Source: Paracoccaceae bacterium
GTDB lineage: Bacteria > Pseudomonadota > Alphaproteobacteria > Rhodobacterales > Rhodobacteraceae
Reading direction: 5' to 3'
DNA: 5,423 bases
Assembly (NCBI GenBank): GCA_003564655.1
Contig: PXES01000363.1
Span: forward strand, 1-5,423
Numbering within the stretch: position 1 is the stretch's first letter; each line of letters opens with the position of its first letter. Shown one piece after another: positions 1 through 5,006 of the stretch. The notes beneath the pieces are model-generated. The model searched no databases. It worked only from the letters and a program-made list of their open reading frames with translations, and had not been told where the DNA came from. A program made the translations under genes and the position numbers.

Positions 1-344
1 CCGGCAAGCGGGCGGCGATGCGGCGCGCGGCCCAGCGCCACGATCTCGGCCACGGTCAGGGCGAAATCGGTGGGCTGTTCCTGCAGCACGGCGGCGACGC
101 GCTGCGCGACAGCGCGGGCGGGCAGGGCGTGAATATCCCGCCCGTCTAGCCGCACCTGCCCGGCGCGGGGGCGGTGAAAGCGGTAGATCAGCCGCAGCAG
201 CGTGGATTTCCCCGCGCCGTTCGGCCCCAGCACCCCCAGCACCCGCCCCGGCGCGAGCGTCAGCGACACGGGCTGCGTCAGCCCGGCGCCCCAGGTCACG
301 CCGTCAAGCGCAAGTGCAGCGGCGCGGGGCGGCGGGCAGCTCAT
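1..344 (-). CDS. ABC importer ATP-binding protein (FecCD/BtuCD class), 3' part missing
   Basis: This is the nucleotide-binding subunit of an ABC importer of the iron-siderophore, heme or cobalamin class. It would hydrolyse ATP on the cytoplasmic face to drive uptake through a membrane permease. Only about the first 114 residues are in the window. Residues 40-48 read GPNGAGKST (Walker A). The Q-loop region follows around residues 86-90 (VLQEQ), and then the stretch LTVAEIVALGRAPH, which is typical of COG1120-type ATPases. The signature motif, Walker B and H-loop would lie off the left edge. The ATG at 342-344 overlaps the stop codon of the upstream small gene (ATGA), so the two are probably translationally coupled. 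The cobalamin riboswitch at the head of the transcript makes B12 or a related corrinoid the best guess for the substrate. That assignment is inferred from context, because the ATPase alone cannot separate B12 from heme or siderophore systems. The permease and binding-protein genes are not visible. Confidence 0.94.
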   Translation of the reverse strand, partial: MSCPPPRAAALALDGVTWGAGLTQPVSLTLAPGRVLGVLGPNGAGKSTLLRLIYRFHRPRAGQVRLDGRDIHALPARAVAQRVAAVLQEQPTDFALTVAEIVALGRAPHRRPLA

Positions 345-625
345 TGCACCACCGCTGGCGCGAGATGCCCGCGCAGCAGCACGCGGCGTTCATGTGCCAG
401 TTCCACCGCCTCGGGCGTGCTCTGCCAGCGCAGCGGGCAGGCGGCGAGCGCGGGGCAGCCGCGCAGCGTGACCGTGCCTGCCATCTCGGGGGGGGTGCCC
501 GTGACGCGCCGCGCGAGGCCGAGGGCATGGGACAGCCGCTCGAGAAAGGCGTGCCCGGCCAGGCAGGGGCCGCCGCGCAATGCGCAAGGGGTGGTCGCGG
601 TCAGGTGAAGCGTGTCATCCTGCAT
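341..625 (-). CDS. Small four-cysteine protein, first full-length gene of the B12-riboswitch operon
   Basis: This is a 94-residue protein of unknown function. Its four cysteines are at residues 14, 21, 57 and 63, arranged as C-x6-C, a 35-residue gap, then C-x5-C. The pattern suggests strand-cysteine pair-helix-strand-cysteine pair, which recalls small thioredoxin-fold [2Fe-2S] ferredoxins or predicted metal-binding proteins. I do not recognise the family with certainty. There is no signal peptide or membrane segment. Its stop overlaps the ATG of the ABC ATPase by four bases, so it belongs to the same operon under the cobalamin riboswitch. A role in corrinoid or metal handling is therefore inferred from context. 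The chosen ATG (623-625) has only a weak G-rich sequence upstream. A much stronger ribosome-binding site sits before an out-of-frame ATG at 683. Upstream in this frame there is a stop overlapping that ATG and no ATG, GTG or TTG in between. A run of eight Gs (488-495, plus strand) lies inside the gene. Confidence 0.68.
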   Translation of the reverse strand: MQDDTLHLTATTPCALRGGPCLAGHAFLERLSHALGLARRVTGTPPEMAGTVTLRGCPALAACPLRWQSTPEAVELAHERRVLLRGHLAPAVVQ

Positions 626-683
626 GGCGCGCCCCGCTGCGTGCAGCAGGGGCGCGGCCGGATCCGCCGTCTTCGCTGGTCAT
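615..683 (-). CDS. Possible 22-codon leader ORF upstream of the four-cysteine protein
   Basis: An ATG at 681-683 follows the strongest ribosome-binding site in this part of the window (GGAGGAGGGC, with a two-base gap to the ATG). It opens a frame of 22 codons, rich in Gly, Ala, Ser and Arg, that ends in TGA at 615-617. This stop lies just past the ATG (623-625) of the next gene, so ribosomes finishing here could reinitiate there. It is the first start site after the riboswitch. Two readings are possible: a coupling or leader peptide, or the true N-terminus of the four-cysteine protein separated from it by a frameshift. The short length gives no independent coding evidence. Confidence 0.3.
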   Translation of the reverse strand: MTSEDGGSGRAPAARSGARHAG

Positions 684-686
684 GTG

Positions 687-696
687 CCCTCCTCCG
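687..696 (-). promoter_or_regulatory. Strong Shine-Dalgarno after the cobalamin riboswitch
   Basis: The minus strand reads GGAGGAGGGC immediately before an ATG at 683 and about 30 bases downstream of the riboswitch core. It is the likely translation-initiation target of the switch. I could not identify the exact anti-Shine-Dalgarno strand by eye, so whether control is translational or transcriptional is open. No U-tract terminator is visible between the switch and this site. Confidence 0.55.
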
Positions 697-727
697 GACG
701 CCCCGCCCGGCTTGGTGTTTGCGATGC

Positions 728-885
728 GATGGCAGGTCTCCTGGCTCGCGGCTTGCGCGCTTCCCGGCCTTCCCGGACGCAGTCGCGTCCAGTGGCGTGA
801 TCGGGGGCGCACCGCTTACAGTTGCGGGGGCAGCACCGGGCTTGCACCGGTTTCCCTATTCTCCCGAGTCGCCCCGGGCACCATC
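728..885 (-). ncRNA. Cobalamin (adenosylcobalamin-type) riboswitch
   Basis: The minus strand carries the conserved landmarks of the cobalamin riboswitch in order. A P1 5' strand, GATGG, lies at 881-885. Then come AATAGGGAA (852-860), the core CCGGTGCAAGCCCGGTGCTG, CCCCGCAACTG followed by TAAGCGG, and GCCACTG (790-796). The B12 box AGCCAGGAGACCTGCC is at 731-746, and CCATC (728-732) closes P1. These elements and their spacing are those of the standard aptamer (Rfam Cobalamin class). Binding of a cobalamin should repress the downstream genes, here the four-cysteine protein and an ABC importer, which fits a vitamin B12 uptake operon. A weak promoter candidate lies just upstream on the same strand: TTGATC at 915-920 and TACCCC at 892-897, 17 bases apart. 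It would start the RNA near 885, but the -10 match is poor. Confidence 0.97.
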
Positions 886-984
886 TCTTTCGGGGTAGGC
901 GATGCGCAGGCCGCGATCAACTGGAAATTTGCGAGTTGCGGACTACGGGGTGCTGGACAACTTGAGAAACGCCATACAAGATAT

Positions 985-993
985 TGTTATAAT
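985..993 (+). promoter_or_regulatory. Extended -10 promoter-like element, plus strand
   Basis: The plus strand reads TGTTATAAT: a perfect -10 hexamer TATAAT (988-993) preceded by the extended -10 dinucleotide TG one base upstream. It lies in an AT-rich island (about 962-1001) that contrasts sharply with the GC-rich surroundings. A TTGAGA at 962-967 could act as a -35 but is 20 bases away, longer than the usual 17. No plus-strand gene follows. Transcription from here would run antisense through the EamA transporter gene. The AT-rich island may instead simply be the spacer between the transporter and the riboswitch operon. Confidence 0.3.
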
Positions 994-1002
994 TCACTAT
1001 TA
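994..1002 (-). other. Three consecutive in-frame stop codons ending the EamA gene
   Basis: On the minus strand the last sense codon is followed by TAA TAG TGA, so all three stop codons occur back to back in frame. This would block readthrough into the AT-rich spacer and the riboswitch leader. No intrinsic terminator hairpin with a U-tract follows on this strand. Confidence 0.9.
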
Positions 1003-1890
1003 CCGGGGCGGGCTGGTGCTGCGCGCCTCGCGCAGGATGATCAGCACGCCGCTTGCCGCGATGACAAGGGCCCCGATCAGGGTCCAGAATGTCGGGATCT
1101 CGCCCCAGATCAGCCAGCCCAGGCCAGTGGCCCAGATCAGCGCGGTGTAGTCGAAGGGCGCGACGATCGCCGCCGGGGCCATGCGGAAGGCCTGCCCGAT
1201 CAGTGTGATCCCCAGGCTGCCGCAGGCGGCGATACCCAGGAACAGCCCCAGATCGGCCAGCCGCAGCGGCGTCCAGACCGCGATGGCGAAGGGCGCGGCA
1301 TAGAGCGCGGGGAAGGCCATCACCAGAAGCATCATCGTCCACCAGCCCTCGTCCCGGTCCAGCCAGCGGGCGGAGAGCATGAAGAACGCGTAGCAGATCG
1401 CCGCCCCCACGGGCAGCAGCGCGGCAAGCTGGAACGCGTCGCTGCCCGGCTGGACGATCACCAGCACACCGATGAAGCCCAGGAGCACCGCGCCCCAGCG
1501 CCGCCAGCCCACCGCCTCGCCCAGCAGCGGCACGGACAGGGCGGTGATGAAGATCGGCGCCGAGAAGATCAGCGCCGTGGCGGCGGCAAGCGGCATCAGG
1601 CTGAGCGCCGTGAAATAGAGCGTGGCAGCGAGCATCATCACGGCCCCGCGCAGCGCGTGCAGGCCCGGGCGGCTTGTGCGCAGCCCTGCGTGGCCCACCA
1701 GCACGAGGATCAGCGCGGCGATGATCGGGGCGGCGATGAGGTTGCGCAGAAAGACGATCTGGATGGGCGCGTAGCGGTCGGTCAGCAGCTTGGCGAGCGC
1801 GTCATTGGCCACCAGGAACGCCACGCCCGCGCAGATGGTCAGGATCGCGCGGGTGGTGTCATGGGTGCTCAGGGCAGGGGCAGTGGGCAT
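1000..1890 (-). CDS. EamA/DMT-family transporter, ten transmembrane helices
   Basis: This is an inner-membrane protein of the drug/metabolite transporter superfamily. Such proteins export or import small metabolites such as amino acids, nucleosides or vitamins. The 296-residue length is typical. Two tandem EamA repeats can be read at about residues 16-147 and 158-287, each with five hydrophobic segments. Repeat 1 ends in the characteristic run from LYFTALSLMPLAAATALIFS to GVLVIVQPG. Repeat 2 has AFRMAPAAIVAPFDYTALIW followed by GWLIWGE. The substrate cannot be told from sequence. The ATG at 1888-1890 lacks a clear Shine-Dalgarno, and no better in-frame start is visible. The gene ends in TAA at 1000-1002, followed in frame by TAG and TGA. 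It is separated from bciA by a 261-base structured region and from the B12 operon by an AT-rich gap, so it is probably its own transcription unit. Confidence 0.94.
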   Translation of the reverse strand: MPTAPALSTHDTTRAILTICAGVAFLVANDALAKLLTDRYAPIQIVFLRNLIAAPIIAALILVLVGHAGLRTSRPGLHALRGAVMMLAATLYFTALSLMPLAAATALIFSAPIFITALSVPLLGEAVGWRRWGAVLLGFIGVLVIVQPGSDAFQLAALLPVGAAICYAFFMLSARWLDRDEGWWTMMLLVMAFPALYAAPFAIAVWTPLRLADLGLFLGIAACGSLGITLIGQAFRMAPAAIVAPFDYTALIWATGLGWLIWGEIPTFWTLIGALVIAASGVLIILREARSTSPPR

Positions 1891-1941
1891 GGGGTCTCGC
1901 GGCAGGTCCAGCCATCCGGTTAGCAGAGATGCGCACGGGTT

Positions 1942-1961
1942 GCGAGGGGCGGGGTCCTCGC
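1942..1961. repeat. Short stem-loop (six-base arms)
   Basis: GCGAGG (1942-1947) and its complement CCTCGC (1956-1961) form a six-base stem with an eight-base G-rich loop. Its right arm shares two bases with the next palindrome, so the two hairpins compete. It is the leftmost element of the structured block between the EamA gene and bciA. Confidence 0.5.
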
Positions 1962-1980
1962 CCGGCCCGCCGGGCCGGGC
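1960..1980. repeat. Perfect nine-base palindrome with three-base loop
   Basis: GCCCGGCCC (1960-1968) and GGGCCGGGC (1972-1980) are exact complements around a GCC loop. The hairpin is very stable but has no T-tract on either side, so it is not a classical intrinsic terminator. It abuts the next stem-loop directly. Confidence 0.75.
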
Positions 1981-2033
1981 AGCGCCCGCGAGAGGCCATG
2001 GGAGGGCGGGCGGGGCCTCGAGCGGGCGCTTTT
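1981..2033 (+). terminator. Terminator-like hairpin on the plus strand
   Basis: AGCGCCCGC (1981-1989) pairs exactly with GCGGGCGCT (2022-2030). GAGGCC (1992-1997) pairs exactly with GGCCTC (2014-2019). Between the two helices lie GA and GA, a tandem G-A mismatch when read as plus-strand RNA. The 16-base loop is G-rich. The right arm runs into TTTT (2030-2033), giving the stem-plus-short-U-tract layout of an intrinsic terminator on the plus strand only. No plus-strand gene precedes it, so it would end an antisense or small RNA, or it may just be a stable fold in the minus-strand mRNA. Confidence 0.45.
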
Positions 2034-2048
2034 CCCCATGCCCGGGCT

Positions 2049-2146
2049 CGGTCCCCCGGCCCGCGTCACGGCAGCCCGCCCACCCACCCCCGCCGCGCGC
2101 CCGTTCCGGGCGCTTGCTCGCTGCCGCGACGCGGGCCGGGGGACCG
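2049..2146. repeat. Long inverted repeat, 27-base arms, just after the bciA stop codon
   Basis: The arms 2049-2075 and 2120-2146 are complementary at 26 of 27 positions; the only mismatch is A2068 against C2127. The 44-base interior holds a second hairpin: GCGCCCG (2097-2103), loop TTC, CGGGCGC (2107-2113). The outer stem begins five bases downstream of the bciA stop codon. On the minus strand no U-tract follows, so it resembles an mRNA 3'-end stabiliser or a Rho-blocking structure more than a standard intrinsic terminator. It could also be one copy of a dispersed palindromic repeat. That cannot be decided from one copy. Confidence 0.85.
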
Positions 2147-2151
2147 GCGTG

Positions 2152-3102
2152 CTAGAACACTGCGTGTGCGCCCAGATCGTGCCGGTCCTCGCCCGCGAGC
2201 AGGCGGCGGTAGTGGTCGCGCAGCGTGTCGGTGCCGAATTCGGGCGTAGCGTCCGCGTCGTAGGCCCCGCGCGCGACGTCCCAGACGAGCATCGACTCGG
2301 TCGCGTAGTAGCGCCCGATCCGGGCGAATTCGGCGCGCTCGGCCATGCGGGGGGCAACCCGGCCCAGTGCCGACAGGGTGGCGATGATCGCATCCATCAG
2401 CGCGACGGGCACCTGGCGGGTCCGCACCGGGCGGCCCAGCAACTCGGCCAGCATCTCGGCCTGATCGCGGGGGCTGATCGCCGGGCCCGGCCCGCCGACG
2501 GGCAGGACGCGCCCCTGCCGGTCGGGCGCGCTGATGCAGCCCACCAGGTAGCGCGCCAGATCGCGGTCGCTGATCGGCTTGCACGCGGTCAGTCGCCCGT
2601 CGCCGAAGACAAGAAAGGGTTTGCCCGCCTGCACCCGCGCCACCTGGCCCGAGAGCGACTTGAAAAAGGCGGGGGGGCGCACGATGCTCCAGCCGATGGG
2701 GGCGGCCTGCAACTCGGCCTCGAAGGCGAGTTTCGCGCGCTGGAATTCCAGCAGCGGTTTCTGCACGCAGATGGCCGAGAGCAGGATGAACTGGCCCGCG
2801 CCCGCGTCGACGCTCGCGCGCAGCGCTGCACGCTGGGCGGCGTGATCGACCGCCCAGGCGTCGCGCGCCGACCCGCTGCGCGAGGCCATGCAGGAGAACA
2901 CGGCGCTGATCGGAGCAAGCTCGCGCAGGTCGGGGGCGGTGAAATCCACCACACGTTGCGCGGTGCCCACGGGCAGGTCGTCTGCGGCTTTGCGCGTGAG
3001 GCAGGTGACGCGGTAGCCCTGCGCCAGAAGTTCCGCGCAGCAGGCGCGCCCGATGCTGCCAGTGGCGCCCAGCAGCACCACATGGCCGCGCTCATCCGGC
3101 AT
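2152..3102 (-). CDS. bciA: Divinyl (proto)chlorophyllide 8-vinyl reductase, BciA type
   Basis: This enzyme uses NADPH to reduce the C8 vinyl group of divinyl chlorophyllide or protochlorophyllide to ethyl, a step of bacteriochlorophyll synthesis. The 316-residue protein is an atypical short-chain dehydrogenase. It has the nucleotide-binding GATGSIG at residues 12-18, and LLSAICVQKPLLEFQRAK at about 107-124, where the usual Tyr of YxxxK is replaced by Phe. Then come VRPPAFFKSLSG, GKPFLVFGDG and ACKPISDRDLARYLVGC, and RIGRYYATESMLVWD near the C-terminus. I recognise these as BciA hallmarks, as in Rhodobacter sphaeroides. A GTG at 3123 would add seven residues; I prefer the ATG at 3100-3102. This start overlaps the end of the flavin reductase gene by 11 bases, which indicates co-transcription and probable coupling. 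It implies a phototrophic host. A run of seven Gs (2671-2677, plus strand) lies in the VRPPAF codons, but the frame is intact. Confidence 0.93.
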   Translation of the reverse strand: MPDERGHVVLLGATGSIGRACCAELLAQGYRVTCLTRKAADDLPVGTAQRVVDFTAPDLRELAPISAVFSCMASRSGSARDAWAVDHAAQRAALRASVDAGAGQFILLSAICVQKPLLEFQRAKLAFEAELQAAPIGWSIVRPPAFFKSLSGQVARVQAGKPFLVFGDGRLTACKPISDRDLARYLVGCISAPDRQGRVLPVGGPGPAISPRDQAEMLAELLGRPVRTRQVPVALMDAIIATLSALGRVAPRMAERAEFARIGRYYATESMLVWDVARGAYDADATPEFGTDTLRDHYRRLLAGEDRHDLGAHAVF

Positions 3103-3589
3103 CGATGCGCCCGTAATGCCCACTGAAGAAGCTCAGCCCGGCGCCCGCCCGGGTCTGCAAGCGCTGCACCGCGCCCACGACGATGGCGTGATCGCCGCCC
3201 GGATGGACGGCGTGGCGGCGACACTCGAACCGTGCGAGGCAACCCGGCAGCAGCGGCACCTCGCCCAGCCCCGTGGTCACGCCGTCGAGCGCGAAATCCA
3301 GCCCGTCCGTGGCGAAGTGCCGCGCGAGCCAGAGCTGGTCCTCGGCCAGCACATGGATGGCGAAATGCCCGGCCGCCTCGAACGCCTTGAAGCGGCGCGA
3401 GAAGCGGCCCGGTGCCCACATCACCAGCGGCGGATCGAGCGAAAGCGCGGCGAAGCTGTTGGCGGTGATCCCCAGCGGCCCCTTGTCGCTATGGGTTGTC
3501 ACCACGGTCACGCCGGTCGCGAAGCGGCCGAGCGCGTCGCGGAAGTCGCGCTCATGCGCTGCGTCGGGGCTGAAGACCTGCTCGTTCAT
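3092..3589 (-). CDS. Flavin reductase-like FMN-binding protein
   Basis: This is a small soluble protein of the flavin reductase-like domain family (DIM6/NTAB, HpaC-like). Members bind FMN in a split-barrel dimer and typically pass electrons from NAD(P)H to free flavin for a partner monooxygenase. In the 165-residue form, RDFRDALGRFATGVTVVTT occupies about residues 14-32. ITANSFAALSLDPPLVMWAPG (about 41-61) is the phosphate and isoalloxazine contact region. FFSGHYGRI closes the domain near the C-terminus, as in relatives. The ATG at 3587-3589 has GGAG five bases upstream. An ATG at 3604 with GAGAGG six bases upstream is an equally good alternative, adding five residues. No partner monooxygenase is nearby. 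The gene overlaps bciA at its 3' end and follows the lpxD-like gene by about 60-80 bases, so it is probably the middle gene of an operon. The substrate is unknown. Confidence 0.92.
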   Translation of the reverse strand: MNEQVFSPDAAHERDFRDALGRFATGVTVVTTHSDKGPLGITANSFAALSLDPPLVMWAPGRFSRRFKAFEAAGHFAIHVLAEDQLWLARHFATDGLDFALDGVTTGLGEVPLLPGCLARFECRRHAVHPGGDHAIVVGAVQRLQTRAGAGLSFFSGHYGRIDAG

Positions 3590-3667
3590 CGCCGCTCCGT
3601 CCATGCCATGCCTCTCTGTGCGTCCGTTCGCCGAGGCAGATAAGCTGTCGCTCTGTGCGGGCAAGGT

Positions 3668-4759
3668 TCAGCCGCTGCCCTTGCCCGGAAACACCGCCTC
3701 TTGCAGCCGCGCGACCTGCGCCGCAAGGCGCGGCAGGCGGCGCAGGACGCGGCGGATCTCGAGCTGCGTTTCGAGCTTCGTGGCGGGGTCGCCCAGGATC
3801 GTGCGGCCCGCGGGCACATTTGTATAGACCCGGCTCGCGCCGCCGACGATCACGTCATCGCCCACGAAGATATTGTCATTCACCGCCACCTTGCCCGCCA
3901 GCAGCACCCGGTCGCCGATCCGGGCCGAGCCCGCGACACCGGCCATGCCGCACATCATGCAATCCTCGCCCATCTGCACATTATGCCCGATCTGGCAGAC
4001 CGAATCGATCTTGGTGCCCGAGCCGATCACCGTGTCGCGGATCGTGCCCCGGTCGATGGAGGAATTCGCGCCGAGTTCCACATCGTCGCCGATCCGCACG
4101 GCGCCCAGTGACTGGATGCGGTGCCATTTCTGTGCGCGCACCTGCCGCTCGCCCGAGAGGGTGGCGCGCACATCCTCGGCGCCCGAGCCCTCGGGCGTGA
4201 CGAAGCTGAAGCCGCAGCCGCCCACCACGCTGTTGGGCTGGCCGATATAGCGCTCGCCGATCACGCAGCGCGCCCCGATCCGCGCGCCGGCATGCAGGAT
4301 CGCGTCGGCGCCGATGACCGCGTCCTCGCCGACGCTCACATGCGGCGCGATGCGCGCATTCGGGCCGATGCGTGCGCGCGCGCCGATGACGGCGAAGGGG
4401 CCGATACGCGCACCCGTGCCGATCTCGGCGCTCGGGTCGATATGCGCGCTGGGGTGTATTCCGGTGCCGAAATCATACCCGGGGTCGAGCGCCTCGCACA
4501 CTCCGGCCATGGCCCAGCGGGGGCGCGGGGCGAAAAGCGCGGCCGCGAGCCCCAGCGCCTGCCAGTCGGCGCCGGGCCAGAGCATCGCGGCGCGCGCATG
4601 GCCTTTGGCCAGCCCTTCGGCGTATTTCGGGCTCATCGCCATGGCCAGCGCGTCGGGCCCGGCATGGGCGGGTTCGGCGGCGCGTGCGATTACAAGGGTG
4701 CCGTCGCCCGCATGCTCCAGCCCCAGGCGGGCAGCGAGGTCGGCGATCGTATGCGCCAT
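3668..4759 (-). CDS. lpxD: LpxD-family UDP-3-O-acylglucosamine N-acyltransferase (possible paralog)
   Basis: LpxD transfers a 3-hydroxyacyl chain from acyl carrier protein to the amino group of UDP-3-O-acylglucosamine in lipid A synthesis; it acts in the cytoplasm. The 363-residue protein has the LpxD layout. An N-terminal domain spans about residues 1-95 and includes LAMAMSPKYAEGLAKG. A left-handed beta-helix of hexapeptide repeats spans about 100-315 (IGTGARIGPFAVIGARARIG and others). A C-terminal helix ends in RRVLRRLPRLAAQVARLQ. The catalytic His is in CQIGHNV (H259, matching E. coli H239). The second active-site His (E. coli H276) appears replaced by Asn296 in VNDNIFVG. The ATG at 4757-4759 has AGGAG eight bases upstream (4768-4772, plus strand); the open frame extends further upstream, but the domain starts here. 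The downstream gene is a flavin reductase, not fabZ-lpxA, so this may be a second, divergent copy. Confidence 0.86.
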   Translation of the reverse strand: MAHTIADLAARLGLEHAGDGTLVIARAAEPAHAGPDALAMAMSPKYAEGLAKGHARAAMLWPGADWQALGLAAALFAPRPRWAMAGVCEALDPGYDFGTGIHPSAHIDPSAEIGTGARIGPFAVIGARARIGPNARIAPHVSVGEDAVIGADAILHAGARIGARCVIGERYIGQPNSVVGGCGFSFVTPEGSGAEDVRATLSGERQVRAQKWHRIQSLGAVRIGDDVELGANSSIDRGTIRDTVIGSGTKIDSVCQIGHNVQMGEDCMMCGMAGVAGSARIGDRVLLAGKVAVNDNIFVGDDVIVGGASRVYTNVPAGRTILGDPATKLETQLEIRRVLRRLPRLAAQVARLQEAVFPGKGSG

Positions 4760-4844
4760 CGGGGCGGCTCCTGCGGTTGGCGAAACTGGCGCAGGTTTAG
4801 CGAAAGCCGCGCCGGGGGGCCAGCCATAGTGTTCGACACCTGAC

Positions 4845-4902
4845 GAAAGGTTCCCGCGCCCCATGCAATGCAGTCGATAGAGGCAGCTAAGCGGGACCTT
4901 TC
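4845..4902. repeat. Imperfect inverted repeat upstream of the lpxD-like gene
   Basis: GAAAGGTTCCCGC (4845-4857) and GCGGGACCTTTC (4891-4902) are complementary apart from one extra base in the left arm, giving about 12 paired positions around a 33-base loop. The element ends roughly 85 bases upstream of the lpxD-like start, so it may lie in its 5' leader or promoter region. There is no U-tract next to it on either strand. Confidence 0.55.
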
Positions 4903-4928
4903 TGCCGTTCGCGCTATCCACCCGTGAC

Positions 4929-5006
4929 CGTTCGTGGTTGCAGCTTCAACGGCGTGCTGGGCGCGCAACCGAACGATGGAGGTGCGGCAGGTCGGTTGCA
5001 GCACGC
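4929..5006. repeat. Nested repeats with two mutually exclusive stem-loops
   Basis: The nine-base sequence GGTTGCAGC occurs twice in direct orientation (4936-4944 and 4994-5002). Between the copies lies GCAACCG (4965-4971), which can pair with either. The left fold pairs CGTTC (4929-4933) plus GGTTGC (4936-4941) with GCAACC plus GAACG (4965-4975). The right fold pairs GCAACCG with CGGTTGC (4993-4999), extended by GCGTGCTG (4952-4959) with CAGCACGC (4999-5006) across a five-base bulge. Only one fold can form at a time. Whether the region is transcribed is unknown. Confidence 0.5.

Noticed and set aside
976..987. ACAA-N4-TTGT as an operator, for example an FNR-type site
   Set aside because: The half-sites do not match the TTGAT/ATCAA FNR consensus and are too short to support any regulator.
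580..1923. 447-codon open frame on the plus strand
   Set aside because: It runs antisense through the riboswitch and the EamA gene. Its protein is dominated by Gln, Arg, Asp, Gly and His with no domain, typical of a shadow frame opposite a membrane protein gene.
1960..1980. Rho-independent terminator for bciA on the minus strand
   Set aside because: The palindrome is strong, but no U-tract follows on the minus strand, and it lies about 170 bases past the stop.
2050..2145. Integron attC site or insertion-sequence ends
   Set aside because: The arms lack the conserved attC core sites. The 98-base element encodes nothing, and no flanking duplication is visible.
2038..3126. 362-codon open frame on the plus strand opposite bciA
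   Set aside because: It is antisense to a clearly recognisable bciA, starts inside the structured block, and has an Arg/Ala/Gly/His-rich composition with no family features.
4121..4843. 240-codon open frame on the plus strand opposite the lpxD-like gene
   Set aside because: Its Ala/Arg/Asp/Gly periodicity mirrors the hexapeptide repeats of the real gene on the other strand.
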